Below, in pieces: positions 25,068 through 34,101 of a stretch of 64,000 nucleotides of DNA; position 1 is the first letter of the stretch, and each line of letters begins with the position of its first letter. The position numbers and the translations under genes are program-made. Where the stretch lies: NCBI GenBank assembly GCA_033763835.1, contig JANRJS010000007.1:1-64000 (forward strand), read 5' to 3'. Below the pieces are notes generated by a model. It made no database searches. It saw only the letters and a list, made by a program, of their open reading frames with translations, and was not told where the DNA came from. This stretch comes from JAPKYZ01 sp033763835 (lineage in GTDB: Bacteria; Acidobacteriota; Terriglobia; Bryobacterales; Bryobacteraceae).

Positions 25068-26141
25068 ATGACGAAATTTGCGCTGGTGCTTGCCGTGAGT
25101 TTTTCGCTTGCTTTCGCGGGCGATACGAAGACAACCGAGACGACCGCGGCGAAAGACGCGAAGGCGTCGAAAACCAAGCAGCCCGAGAAGCCGAAGAATA
25201 AGAAGAAGGACCCCGACGCGATCGGCGACCGCGATGTCGACGGCTCGGTGAACTTCTACTCGATCGAGAAGGAAATCGCGCTGGGAAAGAGCTTGGCGCA
25301 GGATGTCGAGCGGCAATCGAAGATCGTCGACGACCCGGTAATCGCCGAGTACGTGAACCGGCTGGGCCAAAATCTGGTCCGCAATTCGGACGCGAAGGTT
25401 CCATTCACGATCAAGGTGGTGGATAGCGAGGAAGTGAACGCGTTCGCGCTGCCGGGCGGCTTCTTCTTCGTCAATTCGGGATTGATCATGACCGCCGAAA
25501 ACGAGGCCGAACTGGCGGGCGTGATGGCCCACGAGATCGCGCACATCGCCGCGCGGCACGGGACACGGCAAGCGACGCGCGGACAACTCGTCAACTACGG
25601 TACCCTGCCCCTGATCTTCCTCGGCGGCTGGGCGGGCTACGGCATTCGCCAAGGCGCGAGCATTCTGATCCCCCTCGGCTTTATGCAGTTTTCGCAAGCG
25701 TTCGAGCGCGAGGCCGACGACCTGGGGATCCAGTACCTATACAAGGCCGGCTACGACCCGACGTCGTTCGTCGACTTCTTCGAAAAGCTGCAATCGAAGG
25801 AGAAGCGCAAGCCCGGCACGATGTCGAAGCTCTTCGGTTCGCACCCGCCGACCGGCGAGCGCATCGAGAAAGCGCAGAAGAACATCGAAGAGGTTCTGAA
25901 GGCGAAGCCGGAGTACGTGTTAACTACCAGCGAGTTCGACAACGTGAAGTTACGGCTCATGGCGCTGAACAACCGCCGCAAGGTGGACCCAGCGGCCGAT
26001 CCGAATCGCCCGCGGTTGAAGCGAGCCCCCGGTGGCGGAACGGTTCCGGTGGACGACGAGACGGGCGAAGAGAAGAAGCCGAAGACCGATCAGGACGAGC
26101 GGCCCACACTGAAACGGCGTCCCACCACGACGACTCCGTAA
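25068..26141 (+). CDS. M48-family zinc metalloprotease
   Basis: About 357 residues. A signal peptide (FALVLAVSFSLAFAG) is followed by a Lys/Thr/Pro-rich linker. The protease domain has the zinc motif HEIAHIAARH and a third ligand in FEREADDLG. GGFFFVNSGLI precedes the motif as in BepA/LoiP-like periplasmic members, and GSHPPTGERI is the conserved post-catalytic loop. The C-terminus is a low-complexity charged tail (RPRLKRAPGGG, ERPTLKRRPTTTTP). Such enzymes clear misfolded outer-membrane proteins in the periplasm. It is followed within three bases by the hydrolase gene. Confidence 0.9.
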   Translation: MTKFALVLAVSFSLAFAGDTKTTETTAAKDAKASKTKQPEKPKNKKKDPDAIGDRDVDGSVNFYSIEKEIALGKSLAQDVERQSKIVDDPVIAEYVNRLGQNLVRNSDAKVPFTIKVVDSEEVNAFALPGGFFFVNSGLIMTAENEAELAGVMAHEIAHIAARHGTRQATRGQLVNYGTLPLIFLGGWAGYGIRQGASILIPLGFMQFSQAFEREADDLGIQYLYKAGYDPTSFVDFFEKLQSKEKRKPGTMSKLFGSHPPTGERIEKAQKNIEEVLKAKPEYVLTTSEFDNVKLRLMALNNRRKVDPAADPNRPRLKRAPGGGTVPVDDETGEEKKPKTDQDERPTLKRRPTTTTP

Positions 26142-26144
26142 CGC

Positions 26145-26756
26145 GTGGCGCAAGCCGGAGTGATCAAAGATGGTTTGGTTTTGACGCATGGAGCGGGAGG
26201 CGACTCCCGCTCCTCGCTTTTGGTCGCCGTGGCGCGAGCGTTTGAGCAGGCGGGCGTCCTTGTCCAGCTTTACGATCTGCCGTTCCGCCAGAAGCGCGCG
26301 ACCGGTGGGCCGCATCCTTCCGGCGCCGCGGCGGATCGCGATGGTTTGCGGCAGGCGGCCGCGGAAATGCGAAAGCGAGTCTCGGGACGAGTTTTTCTCG
26401 GGGGTCAGTCGTACGGCGGGCGGCAAGCGTCGATACTCGCGGCGGAAGATTCGACGGTGGTCGACGGGCTGCTTTTGCTGTCCTATCCGCTGCACCCCCC
26501 GGGCAAACCGGAACAACTTCGCACCGCGCATTTCCCGGCGCTTCGGACACCGTGTGTGTTCGTGCAAGGCACGCGCGACCCTTTCGGAAGCGTCGAGGAG
26601 TTGCGGCAAGCGATTCCCTTAATTGACGCACCGGTGGCACACGTGATCGTCGATGACGCGGGACACGATCTGAAGCGCGGCATGTTCGACGCTACACCCG
26701 CCATTCGGGCATTGCTCGGCTTCCGTATATACGACCTGGATATACTTAAGCCATGA
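26145..26756 (+). CDS. Small alpha/beta hydrolase
   Basis: 203 residues, starting with GTG at 26145. The oxyanion strand is in LVLTHGAGGDSRS, the nucleophile elbow in FLGGQSYGGRQAS (Ser in G-Q-S-Y-G), an acidic residue in VQGTRDPFGS and the His in VDDAGHDLKRG. This is the compact KANL/dienelactone-hydrolase-like family with no lid domain. Substrate is unknown. The frame overlaps the VapB gene by ATGA, which would place a toxin-antitoxin pair in the same transcript. Confidence 0.82.
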   Translation: MAQAGVIKDGLVLTHGAGGDSRSSLLVAVARAFEQAGVLVQLYDLPFRQKRATGGPHPSGAAADRDGLRQAAAEMRKRVSGRVFLGGQSYGGRQASILAAEDSTVVDGLLLLSYPLHPPGKPEQLRTAHFPALRTPCVFVQGTRDPFGSVEELRQAIPLIDAPVAHVIVDDAGHDLKRGMFDATPAIRALLGFRIYDLDILKP

Positions 26757-27004
26757 CGACCCGAGTGTTCAAGAGCGGCAACTCGCGCGCGGTTCGAATT
26801 CCTAAGGAGATCGATTTGCCGTTAGGCGAAGTGGAGATCGAGCGGCGCGGTATGGAGGTTGTGTTGCGGGAGAAGCCGAAGACCATGGCGGAAGCTCTAC
26901 GAAAGATCGGCGGCAGCCCGGACTTCATGAAGAACTGGAAACGCGACCGGCGGCGCGAGCCGCATCGCGAAAAGGTCGCTGATGACTTGGCTCGTAGACA
27001 CTAG
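26753..27004 (+). CDS. AbrB/MazE-fold antitoxin (VapB)
   Basis: 83 residues. TTRVFKSGNSRAVRIPKEI is the swapped-hairpin AbrB/SpoVT DNA-binding motif of VapB proteins. The tail (EALRKIGGSPDFMKNWKRDR) is the neutralising arm. The gene overlaps the upstream hydrolase by four bases and the VapC gene by 23 bases. Antitoxin and toxin should repress their own operon as a complex. Confidence 0.85.
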   Translation: MTTRVFKSGNSRAVRIPKEIDLPLGEVEIERRGMEVVLREKPKTMAEALRKIGGSPDFMKNWKRDRRREPHREKVADDLARRH

Positions 27005-27392
27005 CATCGCCGTCTGGCTGCTGCGGAAGACGCGTCCGGACTTGACGGAACGTTTCGAAGGAATGCCGATCGGCTCTTGCTGTCTTTCGGTCGTATGCTA
27101 CTTCGAACTGCTAGTGGGCGCCGAGAAAGGCGCGCGCCGGGAACGGGAGTTGCGCGATATCCACTGGCTCACTATGGCCATGCCCGTCATGCCTCTAACC
27201 GACGATGTCGGACCGGCCTACGCCGCTATCCATGCCGACCTCGAACGACGCGGCAAAATCATCGGTCCTCTCGATCTCTTGATCGCCGCGCATGCGCTAA
27301 CTCTTGGGGCGACACTGGTCACCGGCAACGAGAGCGAGTTCCGGCGAGTGACGGGCCTGAAAGTCGAAAACTGGGCAATTCGCAAGCGCTAA
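26982..27392 (+). CDS. PIN-domain toxin (VapC)
   Basis: 136 residues. The opening MTWLVDTSIAVWLLRK has the first acidic residue. VVCYFELLVGAEKG has the conserved Glu, and GPLDLLIAAHAL plus LVTGNESEFRRV supply the last acidic positions. The sequence is most like the FitB/VapC group that acts on tRNA. It overlaps the antitoxin gene by 23 bases. The catalytic set is complete. Confidence 0.88.
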   Translation: MTWLVDTSIAVWLLRKTRPDLTERFEGMPIGSCCLSVVCYFELLVGAEKGARRERELRDIHWLTMAMPVMPLTDDVGPAYAAIHADLERRGKIIGPLDLLIAAHALTLGATLVTGNESEFRRVTGLKVENWAIRKR

Positions 27393-27432
27393 CCCGGGGA
27401 ACTTTGCGCCGTTCGCGGCGTAGTATCGTTCA

Positions 27433-28350
27433 ATGATTCTTCTGGCCGCGGCGATGGCGCTGGCGCAAGAGCCGCCGCAGTTCCGCGTCGATGTGGGCTT
27501 GGTGACCGTCTCCGTCACTGTCCGCGCCTCCTCCGGGCAACTGCTGGCCGATCTGACAAAAGACGATTTCCAAATCCTCGAAGACGGCGTTCCGCAGACC
27601 ATCCGAGTGTTCGCACGGCGCACGGATCTGCCCCTGAATCTGGCCCTTATCGTCGACGCCAGCGGCAGCCAAAGCAAGTTCTTCAAGCGCCACCGCCGCG
27701 ATCTGGAACGCTTTCTCGAAAGCGCGCTCGAACCGCGCGACCGGGCGTTTCTCCTCGGGTTCGGCAATCGCCTGCGGGTGGTGAGCGACTTCACCGCCTC
27801 GGTCGAACAAATCATGACGAACCTCGAACTCTACGACGACGGCAAGCTCCGCGGAGCGCCCGTGCTCGGTCCACCGGAGGAAGAGCGCGAGTTGGGTACC
27901 GCGCTGTACGACGCCGTTTTTTACGGCGTCGAGGAGCGCCTGCGCCGTACCGAAGCGGGGCGCCGCGCGATGCTCGTCTTTTCGGACGGCGAGGAGAACT
28001 CGAGCGCGCACACGCTGCTGGACGCGATCGAGGCCGCGCAGAGCGCCGACACCACCATCTACTCGATCCGCTACGCCGATCAAAATCCAAAGCGCATCGA
28101 CGCGCGCGGCAAATACGGACGGCGCGCGCTCCAGCAGCTCGCCGAACACACCGGCGGGCGCGATTACGACGCGATGGCGCAAGGAATGAAAGAGACGTTC
28201 CGGGCGATCGCCGAGGAACTGCGCTCGACTTACGAGATCGGGTACGTATCGTCGAACGCGCAGCGCGACGGCCAGTTCCGCAAGATCGCCGTCCGGGTGA
28301 ATCGCGAAGGAGCGGTGGCGCGGGCCAAACCCGGCTATTTCGCGCGGTAG
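27433..28350 (+). CDS. VWFA-related protein of the acidobacterial type
   Basis: 305 residues. A short signal (ILLAAAMALAQ) precedes a strand-rich N-terminus with LVTVSVTVRASSGQLLADLT and DFQILEDGVPQ, the hallmark of the acidobacterial VWFA-related family (TIGR03436). The VWA fold follows, with MIDAS residues in IVDASGSQS and VFSDGEENSS. The C-terminal part ends STYEIGYVSSN and GYFAR, also diagnostic. The family is secreted and of unknown role, perhaps metal-dependent protein binding at the surface. A second member lies at 32841. Confidence 0.85.
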   Translation: MILLAAAMALAQEPPQFRVDVGLVTVSVTVRASSGQLLADLTKDDFQILEDGVPQTIRVFARRTDLPLNLALIVDASGSQSKFFKRHRRDLERFLESALEPRDRAFLLGFGNRLRVVSDFTASVEQIMTNLELYDDGKLRGAPVLGPPEEERELGTALYDAVFYGVEERLRRTEAGRRAMLVFSDGEENSSAHTLLDAIEAAQSADTTIYSIRYADQNPKRIDARGKYGRRALQQLAEHTGGRDYDAMAQGMKETFRAIAEELRSTYEIGYVSSNAQRDGQFRKIAVRVNREGAVARAKPGYFAR

Positions 28351-28366
28351 GCGGGCCGCCGCAAAG

Positions 28367-29437
28367 TTACTTCGCGAGCGGCAGCTTCACCGCCGCGCCC
28401 GTCGCGACGCTGCGCTTCGCCGCCTCGATGATCTCGACCACCTCGACGTTGATATCGAGCGCCACTAGGCCTTCGAGCGGTTTGCCGGACTTCACGCGAT
28501 CCACCATGTAGGCGATCGGTTCGGCGCGCTCCGCGGGAAGCGGCTCCACTGAGGGCGATTCCTCGGGAGCGCGTCCCTTACGCACCTTGATCGCTTCCCG
28601 AGTCATGTAGACGCTGCCGCCGAGCCCGAAGACTTCGAGGTCCTGGAAGCTGCGGGGCAAATCCCAACTGCCTTCGAAGAGACCGACGCCGTTCCTATAT
28701 TTCAGGATCATCGTCGCGTTGTCCTCGACTTTGGGGAACGTCTCCGGGCGTAGTTGGTTGGTCTGCGCGTAGACAGTCTCCGGGCGGCCGAGATACCAGA
28801 GGCTCCAGAGCGCGTTGTAGCAGCCGAAGTCCATCAGCGATCCCGCGCCGTTCTTGACCGGATCAGTGAGCCAATTGAAGAACCATTTATTTAACCCCGT
28901 AGGTCCGCCGGGACCGCCGTGGCCGACCACGCCGCGCAAGCGCCACACGCGGCCAAGTTCGCCCGAATCGGCGAGTTTCTTCGCCGCGTAATTCGGCGCC
29001 CACCACGCCATCTGGTAGTTGGTCATCACCTGGATGCCGTGCCGCCGCGCCAGTTCCTGAATCTTGAGGGCGTCGCGCCACTCGCTCGCCAAGGGCTTCT
29101 CGAAAATCACGTGCACTTTTCGCGGGGCGCAATACTCGACGATCTCGAGGTGGCGATTGTTCTCGACGAACGCCCAGACGATTTGCGGCTTGGTTTGGTC
29201 GATCATCTTGCGCCAATCGGCGTGAAAAGCGCTCTCCGGCGCGCCACGGCGCTTGGCTTCGGCGATCAGTTCCGGTTCGGTTTCCGCGATCCCGGCTAGC
29301 GAGGCGTGTTGGCCTTTCAGAATCGTTCCGAGATGGCCCCAGACATGCGAATGTACCAGTCCAACCACGGCGATCTTCACTTCTTGCGCGCTCAAGGCGG
29401 CGGCGGTCATCCAAAGGGCGATCAGGTTGCGTATCAT
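28367..29437 (-). CDS. Gfo/Idh/MocA-family oxidoreductase
   Basis: About 356 residues. A Sec-like signal (IRNLIALWMTAAALSAQ) takes the place of the Tat signal seen in the two other family members here. The Rossmann part has VKIAVVGLVHSHVWGHLG and IVWAFVENNRHLEI. The EKP motif is in HVIFEKPLASEW, followed by YQMAWWAP. The C-terminal domain includes GSLMDFGCYNALWSLWYLG. Export without Tat of an NAD-dependent enzyme would be unusual, so the N-terminus may be a membrane anchor or the cofactor may be acquired differently. I start at the ATG at 29437. Confidence 0.85.
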   Translation of the reverse strand: MIRNLIALWMTAAALSAQEVKIAVVGLVHSHVWGHLGTILKGQHASLAGIAETEPELIAEAKRRGAPESAFHADWRKMIDQTKPQIVWAFVENNRHLEIVEYCAPRKVHVIFEKPLASEWRDALKIQELARRHGIQVMTNYQMAWWAPNYAAKKLADSGELGRVWRLRGVVGHGGPGGPTGLNKWFFNWLTDPVKNGAGSLMDFGCYNALWSLWYLGRPETVYAQTNQLRPETFPKVEDNATMILKYRNGVGLFEGSWDLPRSFQDLEVFGLGGSVYMTREAIKVRKGRAPEESPSVEPLPAERAEPIAYMVDRVKSGKPLEGLVALDINVEVVEIIEAAKRSVATGAAVKLPLAK

Positions 29438-29531
29438 CTCAGACCTAAGGCTAGCGCGGCCCGCCAAAACCGCCGCATACGCCCGGGCCGGTCGATGTAT
29501 AGTAACTGGCAAAGGAAAGGGAGCCCGCACA

Positions 29532-32500
29532 ATGAGGCTGACTGTTCTTGTTTTGGCCGTTGGATTCGCGTCGTTCGCCGCCGATTTACGGCAGGTGGCG
29601 GCGCTGGAGGCGAAGGGATCCGTCGCAGAGGCGCGAACGCTACTGAAGAACGCCGCCGCCTCTGGAAATGCGGACGACCTTTTCGCATACGCCGAATTTC
29701 TCGACCGCCGGCGCGATCCCGGCGCGCGCGAGGCGTACGAAGCGGCGCTAAAGCAAGCGTCTCCGCAACGCCGGACGGCGATCGCGGGACGGCTAAAGCT
29801 TCTCGACGCTCTACGAACTCAAGCCCCAGCGGCGCGGAAGACTCCGTGGCCGACAGTCGCCCTGCCCGGTCCATTGCGCAGCTTCAATCGTATGGCCGCG
29901 CTGTCGCCGGACCTGCCACCCGAGGATTTGCTCGGCGCTTTGGCCCGGAACGTGGTGACTAACGGCTATCAAGCCGCCTCTTCGAACGAAGCGCTGGAAC
30001 AGACCGAGTACCTGAAGTTGGTAGTTCGTTACCTTTCGCAAGCGCGAGAGCTGGAAAAGCTGGCCGCGAACGGCGCGATCCGCATCGAACAATGCGAATC
30101 GACGCAGACCGCCGATCTGCTGAAAGTCCTTGGTTACCGGATGCGCGGCGGCTGCGGCAGCGAAGTGGTGCTCGAAACCGTGAACGCCGCGCGCGCGTTC
30201 CTGACGATCGATTCCGGGTTCCCGCTTTCGGAACTCGAAACGGCCCTGCGAACCAACCGGCCTTTCAACTACGACTTCCGTCCCACGCAGATTCCGGTTC
30301 TCTATGGCCCCGAGTTTTGGCTATCGGCGAAGGACAAGGGAGCGCCGGAAGTTAGCTTCGTCGACTTCTTCCTTTCCGATCCGTCTCTCTGCCGCCTGTA
30401 CTTGGGACTGTCGAAACTCGATACCGAGACGGCGGACGAGCTAAAGAAGGCTATCCCGGTCGCGAGGCTGAAGGCGTTTTCGCACGTGCTCGATTTCTTC
30501 GGCGGCATGTTCCAGATTCGTGGCGGGAAAGCCGTCGTTCCGGGCGCTCCGCGTTCGGTAGCGGGATTGACGGAAATGGTGGGAGCGCCGCCCGAGCCAG
30601 GCGCCGCGTTCTTCGAGAAATTGATTTCGCGCGACGACGGATGGCTGGCGAGCTACTTCGACTCGACGGCGCGGATTCATGGACCGTTGCAGGCGTATCT
30701 CACCGATCCCGGCCGGATGAAACGGTATTACACCGCGATCCGCGGACGCATCACGTCGCCCGGCCCGGCGCGCCCGGTGTTCCGCGCCAACACCGACATG
30801 ATGCTGCTCACCACGCGCTTGCGCATGGAGCCGAACGGTCAGCCGCATATCCCCGGGTCGGTGGAGATTTGGAAGAACCTGTTCGTCAACCATCCGCATG
30901 GGAAGTACGACGGCAAACTGACGAAATCCGCGGTGGGCTGGAAAGAGCCGGACGACGTCATCGAAGCGCTGTTCGCGCTGTCGCGCAAAGCGGTGGAGAA
31001 CGAGCCGCTGAAGATTTTCATGGCGTTGAGCGATCTCGATTCGCGCCGGACGAAACCGCTCGAACCGGCGACGGTGGACCGGTTGGCGCGCGAATACCGC
31101 CTCTATGGATCGCAGTATTCGATCTTCTCCGAAGCGCCCGGGCTTTCCGACAAAACGATCCTCGCGTTTCTCGACGACGCGGCGGCCATCTCCTCCATTC
31201 GCGATCAAGGGCTGCGCGCCGACGAGGCCGGCATCTTCCAGGCGACGGCCGGGTTATGGCAGATCTTCTGCCGCCAAGGACTAATTCCCGCCGCCGAGCA
31301 AGATTCCACGCTCGCCGAGATTGTGTCCGTTTATTCGAAAGCGCGCAACACGCGCGATCTGTTCGACGCGGGCCGCGCGGCTCTGGCCGTCTTGTTTAAA
31401 GCAACGGGTACGCCGCCCAACGCCGACCCGCAGGAGCGGATGCTCGACCTGCTGTCGGGCGAGAACCAGATCACCGACGCCGACGCGCACACGCAAGTGG
31501 TGCAGGACATGGTGCGGATTTTCGAGTCGCAGCGGCTGATCTCGCTCAAGACGCTGTACGACATCGCGGACAATCTGGAGGCCACGTCGAAGGGCGGCAA
31601 GATCAACATCACGCTGGTTAACCGGTTGTCGGCGCGGATCCAGGAGATTCAGCCCGCGCGCATTGCGCTCTCGGGAGCGGAGAAGAACGCGCTTGCATTC
31701 GGCTACTGGACTGAAAAGCACATCGATAACCAGCGCAAAGTGAACTTCCGCGCGATCTTCGAGCGGTCGGCCAACGATCCCGAGAAGCTGCGCGAAGCGC
31801 GCGGCTTGCTGACGCAGTTTCTGCGCGATACGCTGGTGGGCTTCAACTACATACACTACGCGCCGCCGGGGGCGCAGATTTTGATCACCAATCCGCTGTT
31901 TGTGCGCAGCCACGATTTTATCGGCGTGCAAGGCACGAATCAGACATGGCGGTCGACGGAAGTGTTCGGTACCGGTTGGCCGTCGAGCGCGGGCGGGCGG
32001 TTAGTGGGCTCGCTGAGCAATTTGCCCTACGCGCTGGCGGAGGCGGAACAAAACTTCCTGATCCCGACGCGCGAGCAAGCGCTGATTTGGGGCGACCTGG
32101 TTCCGCAGATGATCTTGAGCGCCAAGGTGCCGCGCTGGTGGAAAGTGACGCCGTCGCAGATGCATTACGCGGCGCTGCTGATGCGGCTGGGAGAGTCGGC
32201 GGTGGCGCAGGCGTCGCTCGACGCCTCCGTGCGTCCCCGCGTGATCGAGCTAGTGGAACGGCAAGCGCCGCCCGCCCGCGCGCGCCGGATCGAGGAGTTG
32301 ATGGCCGACGGCAACGCCCGGGCCGCCATCGATTTAGTCTTGCCGTCGGAGGCTTACTTGATTGGCTCCCGCGCGATGGCCGCGAATCTGGAGATTCCGG
32401 GTCCGGAGGCGGCGGAGATCAAGCGGCTCCGCGCGGAAAATCCGGCGTTGCATAGCGACGCGGCGGTGTCGCGGGCCTTTGGCACTCCGAAACCGACGCT

Positions 32501-32810
32501 CGCCAATTCGTATTCGCCCGCGCTGATGGAACTGCGGACGTTCCCCACGCTGATGGGTTATTCGAGCCGCATTCTGGCCGAGAGCTGGGAGTCGTCGACG
32601 TTGTACTACGCGGCTCTCGCCGACGAGATCGATCTGCCCCCTTCGCAGTTGAACGTGACGGTTCCGATCTGGACGCAGAAAACCGTGGAGGCGATTTTCG
32701 CCACGCATCTCGAAGATTGGCCGGCGCTGTTACGGTCGTTGCGTGTGGTGGGAGACGGCGTGCGGACAGCCGCCCGGAAGCCGGATACGCAGAAAGCTTC
32801 TTTGAACTAG
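29532..32810 (+). CDS. Large secreted protein of unknown family (1092 residues)
   Basis: A signal peptide (LTVLVLAVGFASFAA) leads a long, mostly helical protein. The first part (about 18-95) looks like a TPR/Sel1-like helical repeat (AKGSVAEARTLLKNAAASGN, FAYAEFLDRR). The rest has no motif I recognise; it includes YDFRPTQIPVLYG, FLSDPSLCRLYLGLSKLD, TSPGPARPVFRANTD, NYIHYAPPGAQILITNPLF and, near the end, WESSTLYYAALADE. No catalytic signature is visible. It lies between two acidobacterial VWFA proteins and ends 30 bases before the second, so co-expression is likely. I do not know its function. Confidence 0.7.
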   Translation: MRLTVLVLAVGFASFAADLRQVAALEAKGSVAEARTLLKNAAASGNADDLFAYAEFLDRRRDPGAREAYEAALKQASPQRRTAIAGRLKLLDALRTQAPAARKTPWPTVALPGPLRSFNRMAALSPDLPPEDLLGALARNVVTNGYQAASSNEALEQTEYLKLVVRYLSQARELEKLAANGAIRIEQCESTQTADLLKVLGYRMRGGCGSEVVLETVNAARAFLTIDSGFPLSELETALRTNRPFNYDFRPTQIPVLYGPEFWLSAKDKGAPEVSFVDFFLSDPSLCRLYLGLSKLDTETADELKKAIPVARLKAFSHVLDFFGGMFQIRGGKAVVPGAPRSVAGLTEMVGAPPEPGAAFFEKLISRDDGWLASYFDSTARIHGPLQAYLTDPGRMKRYYTAIRGRITSPGPARPVFRANTDMMLLTTRLRMEPNGQPHIPGSVEIWKNLFVNHPHGKYDGKLTKSAVGWKEPDDVIEALFALSRKAVENEPLKIFMALSDLDSRRTKPLEPATVDRLAREYRLYGSQYSIFSEAPGLSDKTILAFLDDAAAISSIRDQGLRADEAGIFQATAGLWQIFCRQGLIPAAEQDSTLAEIVSVYSKARNTRDLFDAGRAALAVLFKATGTPPNADPQERMLDLLSGENQITDADAHTQVVQDMVRIFESQRLISLKTLYDIADNLEATSKGGKINITLVNRLSARIQEIQPARIALSGAEKNALAFGYWTEKHIDNQRKVNFRAIFERSANDPEKLREARGLLTQFLRDTLVGFNYIHYAPPGAQILITNPLFVRSHDFIGVQGTNQTWRSTEVFGTGWPSSAGGRLVGSLSNLPYALAEAEQNFLIPTREQALIWGDLVPQMILSAKVPRWWKVTPSQMHYAALLMRLGESAVAQASLDASVRPRVIELVERQAPPARARRIEELMADGNARAAIDLVLPSEAYLIGSRAMAANLEIPGPEAAEIKRLRAENPALHSDAAVSRAFGTPKPTLANSYSPALMELRTFPTLMGYSSRILAESWESSTLYYAALADEIDLPPSQLNVTVPIWTQKTVEAIFATHLEDWPALLRSLRVVGDGVRTAARKPDTQKASLN

Positions 32811-32840
32811 TTTTTGTAACTTAGGGAGGACTTCATTTCC

Positions 32841-33836
32841 ATGACTCGCCGCTCCGCTGTAAGTCTCTCGGTTCCGCTCATCGGCGGTGGCGCGATCGCG
32901 CTCGGGCAAGAGCGCACGTCGGCCACCTTCCGGGTGAAAGTGGACATGGTGGTGTTGAGCTTCACCATCACGGATTCGAAGGGACGCTACATCAACGGAC
33001 TCAAGCACAACGATTTCCGGATTCTCGAAGACGGAATTCTGCAACGCATCGCGACGTTCGCCGAAGGCAATAAGCCGCCGATGCAGATCATGGACGACGG
33101 ATCGACGAAACCGTTGATCGTGTCCGAGCAGCCGGGGGCCGCCCCGGGTGAAAACCGTTCGGACGCCTTCGTCGGCACGAATGTGTTCGTGTTGTTCGAC
33201 ACGTCGAACTATATGTACCGGGGTTTCGTTTACGCCTCCGACGCGATCGCCGACTTCATTCGCGGGCTCGATCGCGCCGACTCGGTGGCGGTGTACACGT
33301 TCAGCCGCAATTTGACCCGCGCGGCGGAACTGACCAAGGATCGCCCCGACGCCATCAGCGGTTTGCGTAAAGCGGTGGCGGGCGACGATTCGGCTCTATA
33401 CAACGCACTCTTGTTGACGTTGCGCGACGCGGCGAAAGTTCCCGGACGCAAAGTGGTGATCGTATTCTCGAACGGCCCGGACAACGGATCGATGGTGGCG
33501 CCCGACGACGTGCGCGCCGTAGCGGAAGACGAAGGAATTCCGATCTACGTGATTTCGACGAGCGAGGTGAATAAAGACCCGATTTCGTCGGGCGTCTTCC
33601 GGCGGATTTCCGGGCGGACCGGCGGCAAGGCGTATTTCGCCAAGACCTGGCAGAAACAAGTCGAAGCGTTCGAATCGATCCGCGAGGATTTGGGGAATTC
33701 CTATACGGTGACCTACTACCCGGTGAATAATCCGAACGAAGGGTTCCGGAAGATCGCCGTCGAAATTACTACCGATCCGGGCAAGAAGTTCCGGGTGCGA
33801 GCGCGTCCCGGCTACCGCCCAAGCCGCGGTTTCTAG
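32841..33836 (+). CDS. VWFA-related protein of the acidobacterial type
   Basis: 331 residues. An N-terminal hydrophobic signal with RR (RRSAVSLSVPLIGGGAIALG) precedes the domain. MVVLSFTITDSKGRYINGLK and DFRILEDGILQR give the family's N-terminal pattern. The VWA MIDAS-like site is in LFDTSNYMYRG, with DxS altered to D-T-S-N, and VFSNGPDNGS replaces the usual SDG. Two metal-coordinating positions are therefore unusual. It ends LGNSYTVTYYPVNN and RARPGYRPSRGF. It follows the 1092-residue gene closely, with AGGGAGG-like bases ahead of the ATG. It converges on a small gene, sharing CTAG. Confidence 0.85.
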   Translation: MTRRSAVSLSVPLIGGGAIALGQERTSATFRVKVDMVVLSFTITDSKGRYINGLKHNDFRILEDGILQRIATFAEGNKPPMQIMDDGSTKPLIVSEQPGAAPGENRSDAFVGTNVFVLFDTSNYMYRGFVYASDAIADFIRGLDRADSVAVYTFSRNLTRAAELTKDRPDAISGLRKAVAGDDSALYNALLLTLRDAAKVPGRKVVIVFSNGPDNGSMVAPDDVRAVAEDEGIPIYVISTSEVNKDPISSGVFRRISGRTGGKAYFAKTWQKQVEAFESIREDLGNSYTVTYYPVNNPNEGFRKIAVEITTDPGKKFRVRARPGYRPSRGF

Positions 33837-34045
33837 GCGCGAGTGAGCGGCGAGGAACATTCTTCGAGGCGAGTGAGGCGGCGGTCGATATCGTCGACTT
33901 TAGTTTTGAGCCGCTCCAGGCGACGCTCGACGGCTCCGATGCGCCGGTCCACTTCGTCGAACCGCCGGTTGATCGAAGATTCCAAAGTATCAAGCCTCCG
34001 ATTATGTAGCCACGCCGCACCAAGGATGGCCATCACAACCGGCAA
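33833..34045 (-). CDS. Small coiled-coil protein, possibly membrane-anchored
   Basis: About 70 residues from a TTG at 34045. A hydrophobic segment (PVVMAILGAAWLHN) is followed by DTLESSINRRFDEVDRRIGA and two more heptad-rich turns (ERRLERLKTKVDDIDRRLTRLEE), a clear coiled coil. Sense sequence continues upstream as WLPFFQSTL, which would complete a membrane helix, but only a CTG is available there. Its stop overlaps the stop of the convergent VWFA gene by exactly four bases, as at five other convergent pairs in this window; this supports it being real. Function unknown. Confidence 0.5.
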   Translation of the reverse strand: MPVVMAILGAAWLHNRRLDTLESSINRRFDEVDRRIGAVERRLERLKTKVDDIDRRLTRLEECSSPLTRA

Positions 34046-34101
34046 GGTGGACTGGAAAAACGGCAGCCACGCTTGAGCGTACCCATTAGCTAAAACCTAA
34101 C

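Noticed and set aside
29253..29531. N-terminal extension of the 1092-residue protein
   Set aside because: It overlaps the divergent oxidoreductase gene; the ATG at 29532 opens a clear signal peptide.
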